This document shows, piece after piece, positions 1-9,900 of a stretch of 64,000 bases of DNA. Numbering within the stretch: position 1 is the stretch's first letter; each line of letters begins with the position of its first letter. A program made the translations under genes and the position numbers. A model generated the notes under the pieces. That model was not told the DNA's origin, searched no databases, and was given only the letters and a program-made list of their open reading frames with translations. Where the stretch lies: positions 738,271 through 802,270 of the forward strand of contig OW568874.1 in assembly GCA_938743325.2 (NCBI GenBank). The letters are read 5' to 3'. The DNA is from Pycnococcus provasolii. Lineage: Eukaryota > Chlorophyta > Pseudoscourfieldiophyceae > Pseudoscourfieldiales > Pycnococcaceae.

Positions 1-1
1 A

Positions 2-736
2 GTGATGTTCGCTAAGGGTGTTGACGCACCAACATTCTTCGGAGCGGTGTCGACGTTCGTTTACGCGTATGGCGGCCACTACATGTATTTGGAGCTCATG
101 AGCGAGATGGCTGAGCCAGAGCACTTCCCACGCGTCTTCTGGATCAACGGACCATTTCAAGTCGGTCTTTACTCGCTCGTTGCCTTGACTGCGTATGGCC
201 ACGCCGGTAAGGGCGTTCCAGCCTTTGTGATCGACGCCATTCCACTCGGCGCTTCGTATAGAATTGCACAACTCTTGGTGTTCTTCCACATCTGCGTTTC
301 ATTTTTGATTCAGGGCATGTTTATGTCGCGTTGGATACACGTCACGGTGAGCAAGAGCCGCGTGAATGATCGTACGTCATGGCGAGCCTCCTTGGAGTGG
401 TTCTGCATCACGTTCACGGTCACACTGGTGTCATGGGTTCTCGCCACCTCGATCCCGTTCTTTGACTTGATCATTCAATTTTGTGGCGCGCTCTACGCGC
501 TCATCACGCTCGTGTGGCCTGGCCTTATTTGGTTGTTCTCCGCCGAGACAAGGAGGAGGAGGGGAGAGCGCGCGCTGGTGGCGCTTGTGTGTGCGTTTGG
601 CGTTCTCGTTTGTTGCTTCGGCGTTTACGACGCATTGGTAAGCGTGAGTGCTCGTCGCCACGACCCCGACGCTGGCAACGGCGGCGAGTGCCGCAAGCTG
701 ATGCTATTGAGCCCGCCGCCCCCTCCGGCGACTTGA
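2..736 (+). CDS. Amino-acid transporter, AAAP/AVT-like family, 3' part only
   Basis: The coding frame enters from the left edge of the window, so the N-terminus is missing; about 244 residues remain. The visible part has about five or six hydrophobic segments (roughly residues 9-25, 47-65, 86-106, 130-150, 152-178 and 192-213). The GGHYMYLELMSEM stretch followed by a membrane helix is characteristic of the transmembrane amino-acid transporter (AAAP) fold, which imports or exports neutral amino acids by proton symport across the plasma or vacuolar membrane. The tail after the last helix is short, polar and proline-rich. Substrate and membrane cannot be told from sequence. The family call rests on topology and a few motifs, so it is moderately secure. 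Confidence 0.65.
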   Translation: MMFAKGVDAPTFFGAVSTFVYAYGGHYMYLELMSEMAEPEHFPRVFWINGPFQVGLYSLVALTAYGHAGKGVPAFVIDAIPLGASYRIAQLLVFFHICVSFLIQGMFMSRWIHVTVSKSRVNDRTSWRASLEWFCITFTVTLVSWVLATSIPFFDLIIQFCGALYALITLVWPGLIWLFSAETRRRRGERALVALVCAFGVLVCCFGVYDALVSVSARRHDPDAGNGGECRKLMLLSPPPPPAT

Positions 737-894
737 GCTGACTGAATCTGCGCTAACGATGTGCCTGTTGTCACAGTATTGTATTGTTATCGTAAGGTTT
801 TGTTGTAGCCCGTGCGTCACACAACCCAAACCCCCACTTCAAGGGGGCGAGAATTCTGAGTTCTGCCCCCCCTCCCATTTTCCCCCTCGCAATC

Positions 895-1674
895 ATGCCG
901 GCTCCGTGCCGCATGGCGCTGCTCCGGCTGACGGGCCACGTGCCGTACTCCGTGGGGCTCGCGCAGATGGAGTCGGCGGCGGCGGTGGTAAAGGCTACGC
1001 CGTCACTCGCCGGCTGCCTCCTCCTTCTCGAGCACTTGCCAGTCATCTCCGTGGGACGTCGTCTGCGACCAAAGGGTGGTGGTGACGACTCTCTGCCGCC
1101 TGACGTCGTCCTTTCGCCGGAGGAAATTGCGAAACAGTTCGACGCAGAAATACACGTATCTCCACGAGGAGGCAAGGTGACGTGCCACATGCCTGGGCAG
1201 GTGGTCGCATATCCGATCGTGAACCTTCGCGCACTGCCCGGCAAGTCGTCGGCGACGCTGGGAGTGAGAGAATACGTGCACGCGCTCGAGGATGCCGTGT
1301 CGCAGTCCTGCGCATCGTTCGACGCGCCGTTCGACCGCGTCAAGCCGGGACGCGAGCCTGGACGTGAGGGCGCGTGGGTCGAAGGAACGCAGAGAAAAAT
1401 TGCAAGCGTGGGCGTGCGCGTGTCGGCAGGCATCGCGACGCACGGAGTGGCGCTGAACGTGTCGAATGACCTGCGTTTGTTCGACGCCGTCGTGCCGTGT
1501 GGGCTTGAGGGTGTGACCATGACAAGCATGTGGAACGAGAACGGCGGCAGCGGCCCAACGTTTGACGACGTCGCAAGCAAGCTCGCGTGCGCGATTGCCG
1601 ACAACATTGGAGCGCAACCCGTTTGGCTCGATGCCGCGGCTGAGCTCGACGCGAGATTGCTCGAGAATGTGTGA
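895..1674 (+). CDS. LIP2: Lipoyl(octanoyl) transferase (LipB/LIP2)
   Basis: This 259-residue protein moves octanoyl groups from acyl carrier protein to lipoyl domains, the first step of lipoate synthesis for pyruvate dehydrogenase, 2-oxoglutarate dehydrogenase and glycine cleavage. The family motifs are in order: RGGKVTCHMPGQ at residues 91-102, KIAS with catalytic Lys168, THGVALN at 182-188, and PCG at 201-203 with Cys202 as the acyl-thioester nucleophile. Length matches bacterial and mitochondrial LipB. The ATG at 895 is the first in frame; a second Met lies at residue 7. No long targeting peptide is obvious, so mitochondrial or plastid location is not shown. It lies downstream of the transporter on the same strand and converges with the AIM24-like gene. 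Confidence 0.93.
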   Translation: MPAPCRMALLRLTGHVPYSVGLAQMESAAAVVKATPSLAGCLLLLEHLPVISVGRRLRPKGGGDDSLPPDVVLSPEEIAKQFDAEIHVSPRGGKVTCHMPGQVVAYPIVNLRALPGKSSATLGVREYVHALEDAVSQSCASFDAPFDRVKPGREPGREGAWVEGTQRKIASVGVRVSAGIATHGVALNVSNDLRLFDAVVPCGLEGVTMTSMWNENGGSGPTFDDVASKLACAIADNIGAQPVWLDAAAELDARLLENV

Positions 1675-1679
1675 AATTG

Positions 1680-1684
1680 TGTAA
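1680..1684 (+). terminator. TGTAA polyadenylation-type motif after LIP2
   Basis: TGTAA occurs a few bases after the LIP2 stop codon. TGTAA is the usual poly(A) signal of green algae, so this is a plausible cleavage signal and a weak taxonomic clue. Confidence 0.45.
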
Positions 1685-1765
1685 AACGACCACTTTGTAT
1701 CATAGACTACTTGTGAAATACAGTTAATAAAAATAATGACCGTATTGTCTTTTTACAACTTCCTA

Positions 1766-2671
1766 TCAGAAGTCTTCGTGATAGTGGCTGTGACGGCTGC
1801 CGATGCGACCTGACCGATGCGAGCGTCCGCCGCCGCCGGAAGTATTATTTTCAAGTTGACCCGTGATCGCCAGGTAAGCGATTGTTCCAAACACGCCGAC
1901 GAATACCACCACGAACAACAACACGACGAGGACGGCGATGCAGTTGCCAACCGGCCCGTTGTTCGCCTTGGCCGCCTTGGAAGACGACGACACTTGTGTG
2001 GGCGGTTTGTGCGTGCTGTATACTACGAAACCAGGTCCCGTGAAGAAGCACGCGAATCCTTCCCCGCTCGTGAAGCTCGAGATGACGCTGCTGGCCGCCG
2101 CGCCGACGCGCATGTTCGTTCGCGCGCTCCAAGCGACGACGTGCCCGTTGTCGACCGCCAGCGACTCACCGGGCGCGAGTTCGACCGTCTTGAGCGCACC
2201 GTGTCCGTGTATTGCAAGTTTCCCTCGCCCTCTCGCGCGAAGCACGAAGAGTCCCGTTTGCGACACGACGGACGTGATGACGTTCTTGAACTGCACGTCC
2301 GTTTCCACGTTGACGGCAGGTTCGTTCGCGAGGTACGCGCCTGCGACAAGCAGCATGTCCTCTCCGTGGTTGACAGTCACGACGACGATTCCTCCCGGTT
2401 CTTCTGGTGCAAGAATCACCTCGTTGACGGTTCCCGCGGTTGGTCCCGTTGCTCTCCACGTCTGCACGAAGAACGACTCTCCTCCGACGACGCTTCGGAA
2501 GAGCGAGGCCAGCAAACCTCCCTGCGCCTTTCCTTCGAGTTGTATGTTTCCCCTCCAGCACACGGCGGCGTCGCTTTCGCAGTGCACGCTGTCGTTGAGC
2601 GCCGGCATGGTGACGCGCAGGGCTGCGGACGGGCCGGCGGCGCTATGGAGCACCTCGAACGTAGGCGCCAT
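1766..2671 (-). CDS. AIM24/TIGR00266-family protein with C-terminal membrane anchor
   Basis: A 301-residue protein. Residues about 1-225 fit the AIM24 (DUF124) beta-rich fold: repeated Gly-rich strands such as AQGGLLASLFRSVVGGE and the stretch LAPGESLAVDNGHVVAWSA are typical. In yeast AIM24 supports mitochondrial inner-membrane organisation, but bacterial and plant members have unknown roles. Residues about 243-268 form one strongly hydrophobic helix (VLVVLLFVVVFVGVFG core), followed by a short Gly/Ser/His-rich tail, so this member looks tail-anchored, an addition to the usual soluble domain. There is no clear mitochondrial presequence. The gene converges with LIP2 (91 bases between stops) and is head-to-head with the gene at 3184. 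The family call is good; function and location are open. Confidence 0.8.
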   Translation of the reverse strand: MAPTFEVLHSAAGPSAALRVTMPALNDSVHCESDAAVCWRGNIQLEGKAQGGLLASLFRSVVGGESFFVQTWRATGPTAGTVNEVILAPEEPGGIVVVTVNHGEDMLLVAGAYLANEPAVNVETDVQFKNVITSVVSQTGLFVLRARGRGKLAIHGHGALKTVELAPGESLAVDNGHVVAWSARTNMRVGAAASSVISSFTSGEGFACFFTGPGFVVYSTHKPPTQVSSSSKAAKANNGPVGNCIAVLVVLLFVVVFVGVFGTIAYLAITGQLENNTSGGGGRSHRSGRIGSRHSHYHEDF

Positions 2672-2737
2672 GGGTGATATAATGTATGTTGGTATGGATA
2701 GTCTATTGTGACAAGCGAAAAGAGAGAGAACCTTCGC

Positions 2738-2821
2738 AGCCCGAACCCGAGCCCGAACCCCGAACCCCGAACCCTAACCCCGAACCCGAACCCTAACCCG
2801 AACCCGAACCCTAACCCTAAC
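2738..2821. repeat. Degenerate telomere-like CCCTAA/CCCGAA array
   Basis: About 84 bases of alternating CCCGAA, CCCCGAA and CCCTAA units on the plus strand, becoming cleaner (CCCTAACCCTAA) at the right end. It sits between the divergent starts at 2671 and 3184. The mixture of exact and G-substituted units looks like a decayed or evolving telomere-type repeat. Confidence 0.85.
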
Positions 2822-3183
2822 GTAAAGTTGACCTTATTTCCAAGACGTTTTTGATTTTTCTCCGGTTTCCGGAACTGTTAACACATGGGTGTGGTGATTG
2901 GCCTTTCCAACTAGGGTACTCCTAAGTACCAACTATTACGTTGTTGAGTTCTCGCTTAGCGGTCTAGGAAGTACCATGGTAACTTTAAGTAGTACCATGG
3001 GACCACCAAGATGAACTCCAACCAACAACTCATTATTAGGGACCTGACCCCTCGTTGCACAGTCAAGTCAGTCTCCTAGGGTAAGTACCTTGGGAAGGCC
3101 TCTTAGAAAGGAGTCTCCTTTTCGGCCTCTGTCTCGAGAAACATTTATTTCTCAAATTAAGGTTAGGCTCTTCTCACATATAT
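2822..3183. promoter_or_regulatory. AT-richer divergent promoter region with short palindromes
   Basis: No gene is seen. The stretch is less GC-rich than the flanking genes and carries several small dyads: GGTACT-CCTA-AGTACC at 2915-2930, the palindrome TACCATGGTA around 2973-2982 with AGTACCATGG repeated about 20 bases later, and AAGGAG-T-CTCCTT at 3109-3121. GTAAGT at 3081 resembles a 5' splice site, so a 5'UTR intron is possible but unproven. Presumably it contains promoters for both flanking genes. Confidence 0.4.
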
Positions 3184-4497
3184 ATGGCGGACTCTACAGA
3201 AGAACCTTCCGAACCGGCGGCCGCTGAGGCGTCGTCGCCTCCTGCTCCTTCTCCACCGGCAACCGAAGAGGCAGCAGCAGAAGAGGCGGCTCCTTCTCCA
3301 CCGGCGGAAGCAGCGGCAGAAGCAGCGGCAGAAGCAGCGGCAGAAGCGGCAGAAGCAGAAGCGGCGTCTTCTAGTGCTGCTGCGCCTGTGCAAGGCGCAG
3401 CAGGAGAATCCGCCTCGCCGGACGCACAAAGTGGTGGGGGAAGCACGGCAGGCTCAGGAGGAGGAGGAGGAGCGGCGTACTTGCCGCACACAGGTGTTGG
3501 TGGTTCAGGTTCAGTTGGCGCGCTCTACGACGACGCACCCATCGAGCCGCGCATCGCGCTCCTGCCTCGCTACGCGCTTCCCAACATCACGTCCATGCTA
3601 CCCGAATATGCGAACCACGAACAGGACACGATCCGACGAGCATTCCAAAGCGCAAACTGCGAGTACGCCATCCAGCACCTACCCAACGAAATGTACACGC
3701 ACGAGGTGAACAGAGCCAGGGCGCTCATGCGACAGGACGTTCGGTCCAAGGCGAGCCCGCACGCGCCAGCGCCGGGAGAGAAGAGCAACGCCAGGGTGAC
3801 CAACACACACGGACTGTTTGGCGAGTTTGCGTACGAGGACGACCCCATCGAGCGACAAAGAGAAATGACGCGAGCAGAAAGACTCGCAGGCGAGGCGCAC
3901 AGGCTTACGCTTCACCCAGAGACGGGAGGACGATTCGTTCCCGCAGGAAACGTGCTCAAAGGGCAGTACGAGGAGGGTTTCGAGGAAGGTGCGACGTACC
4001 CGTACAGCATGAGCCCGTACGAGGCGTACGAGGACGACGCGCTGCGCGCTAAGTGGATGGAGGAGGCGAAAGTGCTGTACGGCGCGTTCGCACCAAACGG
4101 CACAACCAAGCCGCTCGGCGACCGGCCAACCAAGGCGATGGCGCGTGAGGTGATTGACGCCGTGGCGTCCGTCGTCGCGCAGGACTGGGAAGGCGTGCTG
4201 TTCGACGTGCACGCGAACGACGAGGAGCACTGGGTGTTCCGTTTCCAGGCGGACACCGTCGACTCGGAGGCTGGCCTGCTCACGTACATGAACCTCATGC
4301 TGCGATGCAACGACCAAGTGCTCAAGCACGGGCTGCGCAAGGTGGTGGATGGCTGGAACGTGCGCAACGGCGATCACATCCACTTCACGTTCGCGCCGCC
4401 GTGGGCGGAGCGCAACGCCATGGGCAAGGCGTGGTACCAGCTGCACCCAGAGGAGAGCAAGTACGCCGGCCCGTCGTGGCTTTCCTTCCAAACTTGA
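3184..4497 (+). CDS. Unknown protein with Ala/Glu-rich N-terminus
   Basis: A 437-residue protein I do not recognise. Residues 1 to about 100 are low complexity: Pro/Ser/Ala/Glu-rich, with tandem AEAA units and then a Gly-rich stretch near residues 80-97. From about residue 115 the sequence becomes globular, with charged helical stretches (for example PIERQREMTRAERLAGEAHR) and an aromatic-rich C-terminus (VRNGDHIHFTFAPPWAERN) that looks like a folded domain. There is no signal peptide or membrane helix. The repeated Tyr/Glu-rich segment around residues 262-285 (YEEGFEEGATYPYSMSPYEA) is unusual. It starts at the first ATG after a TATATA stretch. It is head-to-head with AIM24 and convergent with SERRATE. 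Codon and base use resemble neighbours, so it is very likely a real gene. Confidence 0.75.
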   Translation: MADSTEEPSEPAAAEASSPPAPSPPATEEAAAEEAAPSPPAEAAAEAAAEAAAEAAEAEAASSSAAAPVQGAAGESASPDAQSGGGSTAGSGGGGGAAYLPHTGVGGSGSVGALYDDAPIEPRIALLPRYALPNITSMLPEYANHEQDTIRRAFQSANCEYAIQHLPNEMYTHEVNRARALMRQDVRSKASPHAPAPGEKSNARVTNTHGLFGEFAYEDDPIERQREMTRAERLAGEAHRLTLHPETGGRFVPAGNVLKGQYEEGFEEGATYPYSMSPYEAYEDDALRAKWMEEAKVLYGAFAPNGTTKPLGDRPTKAMAREVIDAVASVVAQDWEGVLFDVHANDEEHWVFRFQADTVDSEAGLLTYMNLMLRCNDQVLKHGLRKVVDGWNVRNGDHIHFTFAPPWAERNAMGKAWYQLHPEESKYAGPSWLSFQT

Positions 4498-4651
4498 TGG
4501 CAGTAACGAGTGAGAAAATCTTTTTTTATACTTAAACTTTTTTTACTTCATCTTAGTTCTTTTTTTTTTAGTTACGCCGTGTTTGTTATTTCTCTCAGCT
4601 AGCAACTTTTAAGTGTCCCGCTTCATCGCTGGTGCAGACACGTTCATCTCC

Positions 4652-6736
4652 TTAGATGTCGCCATAGTCAAGCTTCTGCCGCTCGGTGCCTGCAGCGTCG
4701 AGGTCCACGTAGGTGGGCGGAGCGGCAACAGGCACGGCGCCCGGCGGCGCGCTGAAATTTGGTCTACCGCCACCCATCATAGGCGGGCTGCCAAATCCAA
4801 ATCCGCCGCCGCCGCGACCACGGCCGCGACCGCCGCGACCACCGCGACCGCCGCCACCTCGCCCACCCATCATGTGCGGAGGTGCACGGTGATTGAAGTC
4901 TGCGTTAGCCCATGGTGGACTGCCGAAGGGATCTCCGCCGCTGTGTCGTCTGGGTACTTCGCGAGCAGCCTTCGCCATGTACTCCTTCTCCTTCGCCGCT
5001 ATGTAGTTGCGCCTGTACATGCGATCAAGCACCATCTCACGCTGCTCGTTCACGACGTGGCTGTGCTTCCCGCGCACGTGCTTCTCCACAAATTCCGGCG
5101 CCATGAAAAACTTCGTCGAGAGCGTGCAGCCGTACTTGTTATCGCGGTGAATCACGCACGACTTGACAAAAATGTCCACCGCCTTTTCCACCTCATCTTT
5201 CGCAAGCATCCAGACGACAGGGTCCGCCGCATCGTCGGTGCAGCGAGAATCCCAGTGAGCGGTAAGTGACTCATGCCATTTCCTCGCCACGGTGGACTTT
5301 GCCACGAAGGATGCATCCATTCGCAAGTTTGGGCGAATGACCCTCGTGCGCGTGGTGCGATTGTCAAAGTCGCACGGAGCAAGCTCGTCCTTCTTGTAGA
5401 AGTCGACGCCGTGAACTCGCCAAAGGTACGACAGCCAAATGTCCAGCACATGCATCAGAGGCTTGTCAACGCTCGCGATCGCGGCTTCAGACGTCAGCGT
5501 ATTCGTTTCGGCGTTTGCTGGCTTTGCACGCCCATCCGTGTCTTCGTCCATGTCGTCCGCCGCGCCGTCGCCGTCGCCGTCGCCGTCGCCGCCTGCGGTC
5601 GCGCCGTCGTCGTTATTGCCAGCGTCGCCTTCTTCAGCCCCAGCGCTCGCAGGTGCTGTCTCACCATCACCATCACCACCTTCGTTTGTCGTAGGCGCCT
5701 GCTCCGCACGGTCCGCGGCGCTCGGCGCCTCTGGCAAGACTGGCGGCGACGTGATGCCTCGTTCCGCATCGAGCTTCGCCGCGAGCTTCATGGCAATCTC
5801 CAGGTGCTTGCGCGCATTGCTTGGCGCCCACGCGGAGGCATGCGCGTACTGCACCCTGGTCTTTGCCGGCGAAGCTGGCTGAGCCGGCGGCTTGTTGGTA
5901 TCGTCGTCATTGTCATTTTTGTCGACTGCGGCAGCGGGCGCATCGCCGTCGGCGCCTTTCGAGTCCGCGAGAAGGTGTTCCGCTTGTCCCACGGCGTCAG
6001 CGGCAAGACCTTGGATCGCATCGCCAAACGCGACAGCGGCTTTTCGCGCGGCTTCGTCTCGTCTGGGGATGAGTTCGTCAATCTTTCTCGGGTCGTGCCT
6101 CCGCCGCACTGCGTCGTCGTTCTTCTCCTTCTCGAAGTGGTGCTCAAATTCCTCGGTTCTATTCGCGGCACGATATTCCTCGTACCTGCGTTCAGCCTCC
6201 TTGGGCTCGACGCCGTCGGGCAGCTGCGCGACAAACTGGTTGAACGTCATAAATTTGCTTCCCCCTCTTTCTCCCGGAGGTCCTGGCGGCCCTCCTCCGG
6301 GTGCGTCCATCCTGCCTCCATCTCTCGGTCCGCCGAAGTGTCTTCCCATGGGCGGCGGTCCTCCTCCTCTCCTGGGCGGCCCTTCGTGGAATCTGTCCGC
6401 GCCAGGCGGCGCTCCTCCTCTGTAGTTGTCGCGCCCGCGGTCGTCGCGTGCATATCCGCCCCCATATCCTCCCCGCGCATCTCCTTGGTAGGGACCAGGA
6501 CCACCACGCGGTGCTGGCGCCCCGCCACGGTACGGCGGCGGCGGTCTGTCCGTACCGTCGAACCTGTCCCCTCGAGGAGGAGGCGGGCCGTGCCCCATGC
6601 CCATGCCCGTGCCCATGCCCATACCCATGCGTGCCTCAGCAGGCGGCGGCGATCGGCGCACAGACGGCGCGAGCGCCTGTCCCCCGCCAGTGCGCACGGG
6701 CGAGCGCGAGCGCGACCTCACAGGCGAGCGCGACAT
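4652..6736 (-). CDS. SRRT: SERRATE/ARS2 RNA-processing scaffold
   Basis: A 694-residue homologue of ARS2/SERRATE, which links the nuclear cap-binding complex to RNA processing, export and decay, and to small-RNA processing in plants. Seen in order: an RS-dipeptide N-terminus (SRSPVRSRSRSPVRT), a long Arg/Gly/Pro-rich disordered stretch, the SERRATE N-terminal domain (FNQFVAQLPDGVEP...RRYEEYRAANR), an acidic Gly-rich linker, the central WLSYLWRVHGVDFYKKDE helix, the zinc-finger-like CTLSTKFFMAPEFVEKHVRGKH, which is closer to the animal ARS2 form than to the plant SERRATE form, and an RGG tail. It ends with a YVDLDA stretch like the cap-binding-complex contact of animal ARS2. The open frame extends upstream to 6901, but the ATG at 6736 starts the RS region and leaves a normal divergent spacer to VPS11. 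Confidence 0.92.
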   Translation of the reverse strand: MSRSPVRSRSRSPVRTGGGQALAPSVRRSPPPAEARMGMGMGTGMGMGHGPPPPRGDRFDGTDRPPPPYRGGAPAPRGGPGPYQGDARGGYGGGYARDDRGRDNYRGGAPPGADRFHEGPPRRGGGPPPMGRHFGGPRDGGRMDAPGGGPPGPPGERGGSKFMTFNQFVAQLPDGVEPKEAERRYEEYRAANRTEEFEHHFEKEKNDDAVRRRHDPRKIDELIPRRDEAARKAAVAFGDAIQGLAADAVGQAEHLLADSKGADGDAPAAAVDKNDNDDDTNKPPAQPASPAKTRVQYAHASAWAPSNARKHLEIAMKLAAKLDAERGITSPPVLPEAPSAADRAEQAPTTNEGGDGDGETAPASAGAEEGDAGNNDDGATAGGDGDGDGDGAADDMDEDTDGRAKPANAETNTLTSEAAIASVDKPLMHVLDIWLSYLWRVHGVDFYKKDELAPCDFDNRTTRTRVIRPNLRMDASFVAKSTVARKWHESLTAHWDSRCTDDAADPVVWMLAKDEVEKAVDIFVKSCVIHRDNKYGCTLSTKFFMAPEFVEKHVRGKHSHVVNEQREMVLDRMYRRNYIAAKEKEYMAKAAREVPRRHSGGDPFGSPPWANADFNHRAPPHMMGGRGGGGRGGRGGRGRGRGGGGFGFGSPPMMGGGRPNFSAPPGAVPVAAPPTYVDLDAAGTERQKLDYGDI

Positions 6737-6915
6737 GAAGTAGAGGGGCGGCGGGATGGAATGGGGGGGGACTGGAGTGGGGGGGCCCCAAGAACACCAG
6801 AACCCTATCGTAACCCTAATTGGTACCCTCCCTAATACCCTAATCCTCCTCCCTCCTTTCCTATGTTTTGTAACGGATTCCCCTCCTCCCTCCCTCCCCA
6901 TTTTACCTACCTGTC
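6737..6915. promoter_or_regulatory. Divergent SRRT/VPS11 promoter with degenerate CCCTAA units
   Basis: A 179-base spacer between opposed start codons. It contains five scattered CCCTA(A/T) motifs between about 6801 and 6843, separated by a few bases and so less regular than the other arrays. The remainder is C/T-rich on the plus strand, as in many promoters in this window. Confidence 0.6.
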
Positions 6916-9900
6916 ATGTCCATGTCCACGTCCGCCCAGGCTCCCGTTTCCATGACTTGGCGCAAGCTCCCGTTCATGACGATGACAGTTGTTGAGTCAA
7001 ACCTTAATTCTGAGTCCTCCTCCTCCCTCTCCTTCTCTTCAGCGGCGTCAGCTCCCTCTTCATCTTCTTCTTCTTCTTCATCTTCTTCTGCTTCGGACGT
7101 CATGTTCTACGCATCAGACTCGGGGCTCGTTCGGGCGCAGATGCACGCCGGCGACTCGGATGCCTCGTCTGCATCAGACGCTTGTGGTGCCTCTCCTTCG
7201 GTGTCCTTTATGGCGTTCGACAACTCTTGTAGCCACATCTGCACGAGCCAGCCGTCCAACAAGTGGCTCGTCGCCGCGGGAAGGAACGACGACAACAACG
7301 CACACTCAGCCCTAAAGATTTGGGAAGTCGACAGGGCGGCGTCGGCATTGTCAGCGGTGGCGTCAACGGCGGAGACGACGACGACGATGCAGGCGGTACG
7401 AAGCATAAAAATATTCGCATCAAAGGCGCACGAGGGTGCCGTGACGTGCCTCTCCGTCGTCGAGGAGGAGAAGGCGAGCCTGCTCGTCGCACTGGGGTGC
7501 TCCAGTGGAGCTGTCGTCATCATCCGAGGAGACCTGGCGAGAAACCGATTCCACCGCTCCGTGTGCCTTGCGCCCGAGCCCGTGACGTGCGTCTGCGTGC
7601 GCGCCGCGGGCGTTGCAGGAGACGCGTCGGCGGCACTATACCTCGCAACCGCGAATCGCATCGCAGCCGCCAGCCTCGGGCCTGCGAACACCGCGCCGGC
7701 GTCGGAAGTGCCTCTCGCAACTCTCGACGACCACGGCGCCGCGCCCAACTGCCTGGCAATCCAGCCGGGCACGCCGCACGAGTGCGCGCTGGCTCGAGAC
7801 GAAGGTGTGTTCTTCTACTCCATGGACGGCCGTGGACCGTGCCTCGCGGCGGAGGGCGAGAAGCGCCTGCTAACAAGGCGAGGAAGTCTCGCGCTCATCG
7901 TCGGAGATCAGCTTGCGGTTCCCGGTGGCATCGCAGCGTCGTCTACTCCAGCTTCCGTCTCATCCACGCCGGCAGCCATCACCGTTTTCGACCTGTCCGC
8001 GAAGCTGATTGCATACAGTGGCGTGCTAGAGGGTGACTTCAAGCACGTGCTGGCCACGTCGCGTGGGTGGCTCGTCGTCACGTCGTCGGGATGCTTCCGC
8101 TTGGCCGAGCGCCCGCTCTCTGACAAGCTCGCCGTGCTCGAGAGGAAGAACATGCATGTCGTTGGCCTGAACATCGCCACCGCCGCTGGTGCTACCGCAT
8201 CCGAGCTGAGCGCGTTTCGCCGTCGATGGGCAGACCACCTTTACGGCAAGCAGGACTACGAGGGGGCGATGGCTCAGTACATGTGCACAGTGGGGCACCT
8301 CGAGCCCTCGTACGTCATTCGCAGGTACCTTGACAGCAGCCGCACGCGACACCTCGCGGCGTACCTCGAGGCTCTGCACCAAGCGAGCCTCGCCGCGCCG
8401 GATCACACCACGCTGCTGCTGAATGTCTACACGAAGCTTCGCGACCTCGAAAAGCTCGACGCCTTCGTTGCCGAAGATGCTCAGATAGCCGCGTCAGCGC
8501 TGCCTCTCGACGAGCGTCAGGAGATTTACCGCGGGCGTTTCGACGTTGGCACCGCGGTGCGCGTCTGCCGCGCGGCTGGCTACTTCGAGCATGCAGCGCG
8601 CGTTGCTGGCCTCGCAGGCGAGGCGGGATGGAAGCTCGAGGTACTTCTTGACGACCTTAAGGCTTACGACGAGGCGCTGTCGTACCTGCACAGCCTGCCA
8701 CGCAGCGCATCACAAAGCGCGCTCATGTCTCACGGCAAATCGCTCGTAACGGCTCGACCGGAGGCGACGGTGGCGCTGCTCGAGCGCCTGTGCGGCGCGG
8801 AGGGGGGTGCAATGTCGTCATCGGGACCATGGTCCGCGGCGGAGCTCCCAAGCGACGGCGACGCAGCTCCTGGCATCGCGCCGTCCTTCGCTACGGATGA
8901 CATGGGCACGATGGATGCCAACGACGGAGACGCGGTTGTATATGCCGAGCCGTCTGCATTTCTTCCCATCCTCGTGGATGCGCCCGCCGCGCTCGCTCGC
9001 TTCTGCTCTACGCTACTCCGGCCGAGGGAGGATGGTGGAATGCCAGCTGACGAGGCAGTGCTGCGGCACACGCTGCTGGAGCTGCTGCTCGGTCCGAGCG
9101 CCGCCGCGGCGTTCGACGCGGCGCGCAATCGCATGGGCGGCAGCTCGAGCGCGAAGAACGCACACGCGCTTGCGCTTGCGCTGCTCCGCGATGGCTGGCC
9201 GCAGAGTGAGGAGCCTCGATTCGATGCGCCACGCGCGGTGACGCTCTGCCGCCTGCGCGCATTCCGCGACGGTGCTCTGTTTCTGTACGAGCGACTCGGC
9301 CTGCTACGCGAGGCGCTGGAGCTGCACGTCGAGGCGGGAGACGCGGACGCGCTCGTTGCATCCGTCGAGCGGTTGGTACGGCTTGGCTCTGGATCGATGC
9401 AGCTGTGGGAAGAGGTGCTCGAGCACCTTGCTCGCATGGCTGGCAATATAGAGCGTCGTGAGACGGTTGAGCACGCCGTGCGCGAGGTTCTGGTGCGCAT
9501 AGAGCGCGCCGAGCTACTTCCCCCACTCGTTGTGCTGCAGGCGCTGAGCCGCGGAGCGGCGGCGTGCGACGATAATGGTGGTGGTGGTGGTGGCGGCGGC
9601 GGAGGAGGAGGACTCACGCTCGACGTTGTGCGCGACTATGCATGCCGCGCGCTTGAGCGCGAGGCGCGGCTTGCGGCGGACGACGAGGCGGCGGCACAGC
9701 AGCTGCTCGAGGAGGCTGAATCGGCGCGCGTCGAGCTCGAGAGTCTTCGCAACGAGGCGCGCGTGTTCCAGGCGGCACGCTGCTCGCTCACTGGACAGCC
9801 TCTCGAGCTTCCCTCAGTGCACTTCTTGTGCGGACATAGCTTCAACGCGCGCGCTCTCGGCGACGGTGAGACGGAGTGCCCGCTCTGCGCGCCGGCAAGC

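Noticed and set aside
5273-6835. 520-codon open frame on the plus strand
   Set aside because: Antisense to SERRATE; arginine/valine-rich with no domain, a by-product of GC-rich codon bias.
8730-9617. 295-codon open frame on the minus strand
   Set aside because: Antisense to VPS11 and made mostly of Ser, Arg and Ala; shadow frame.
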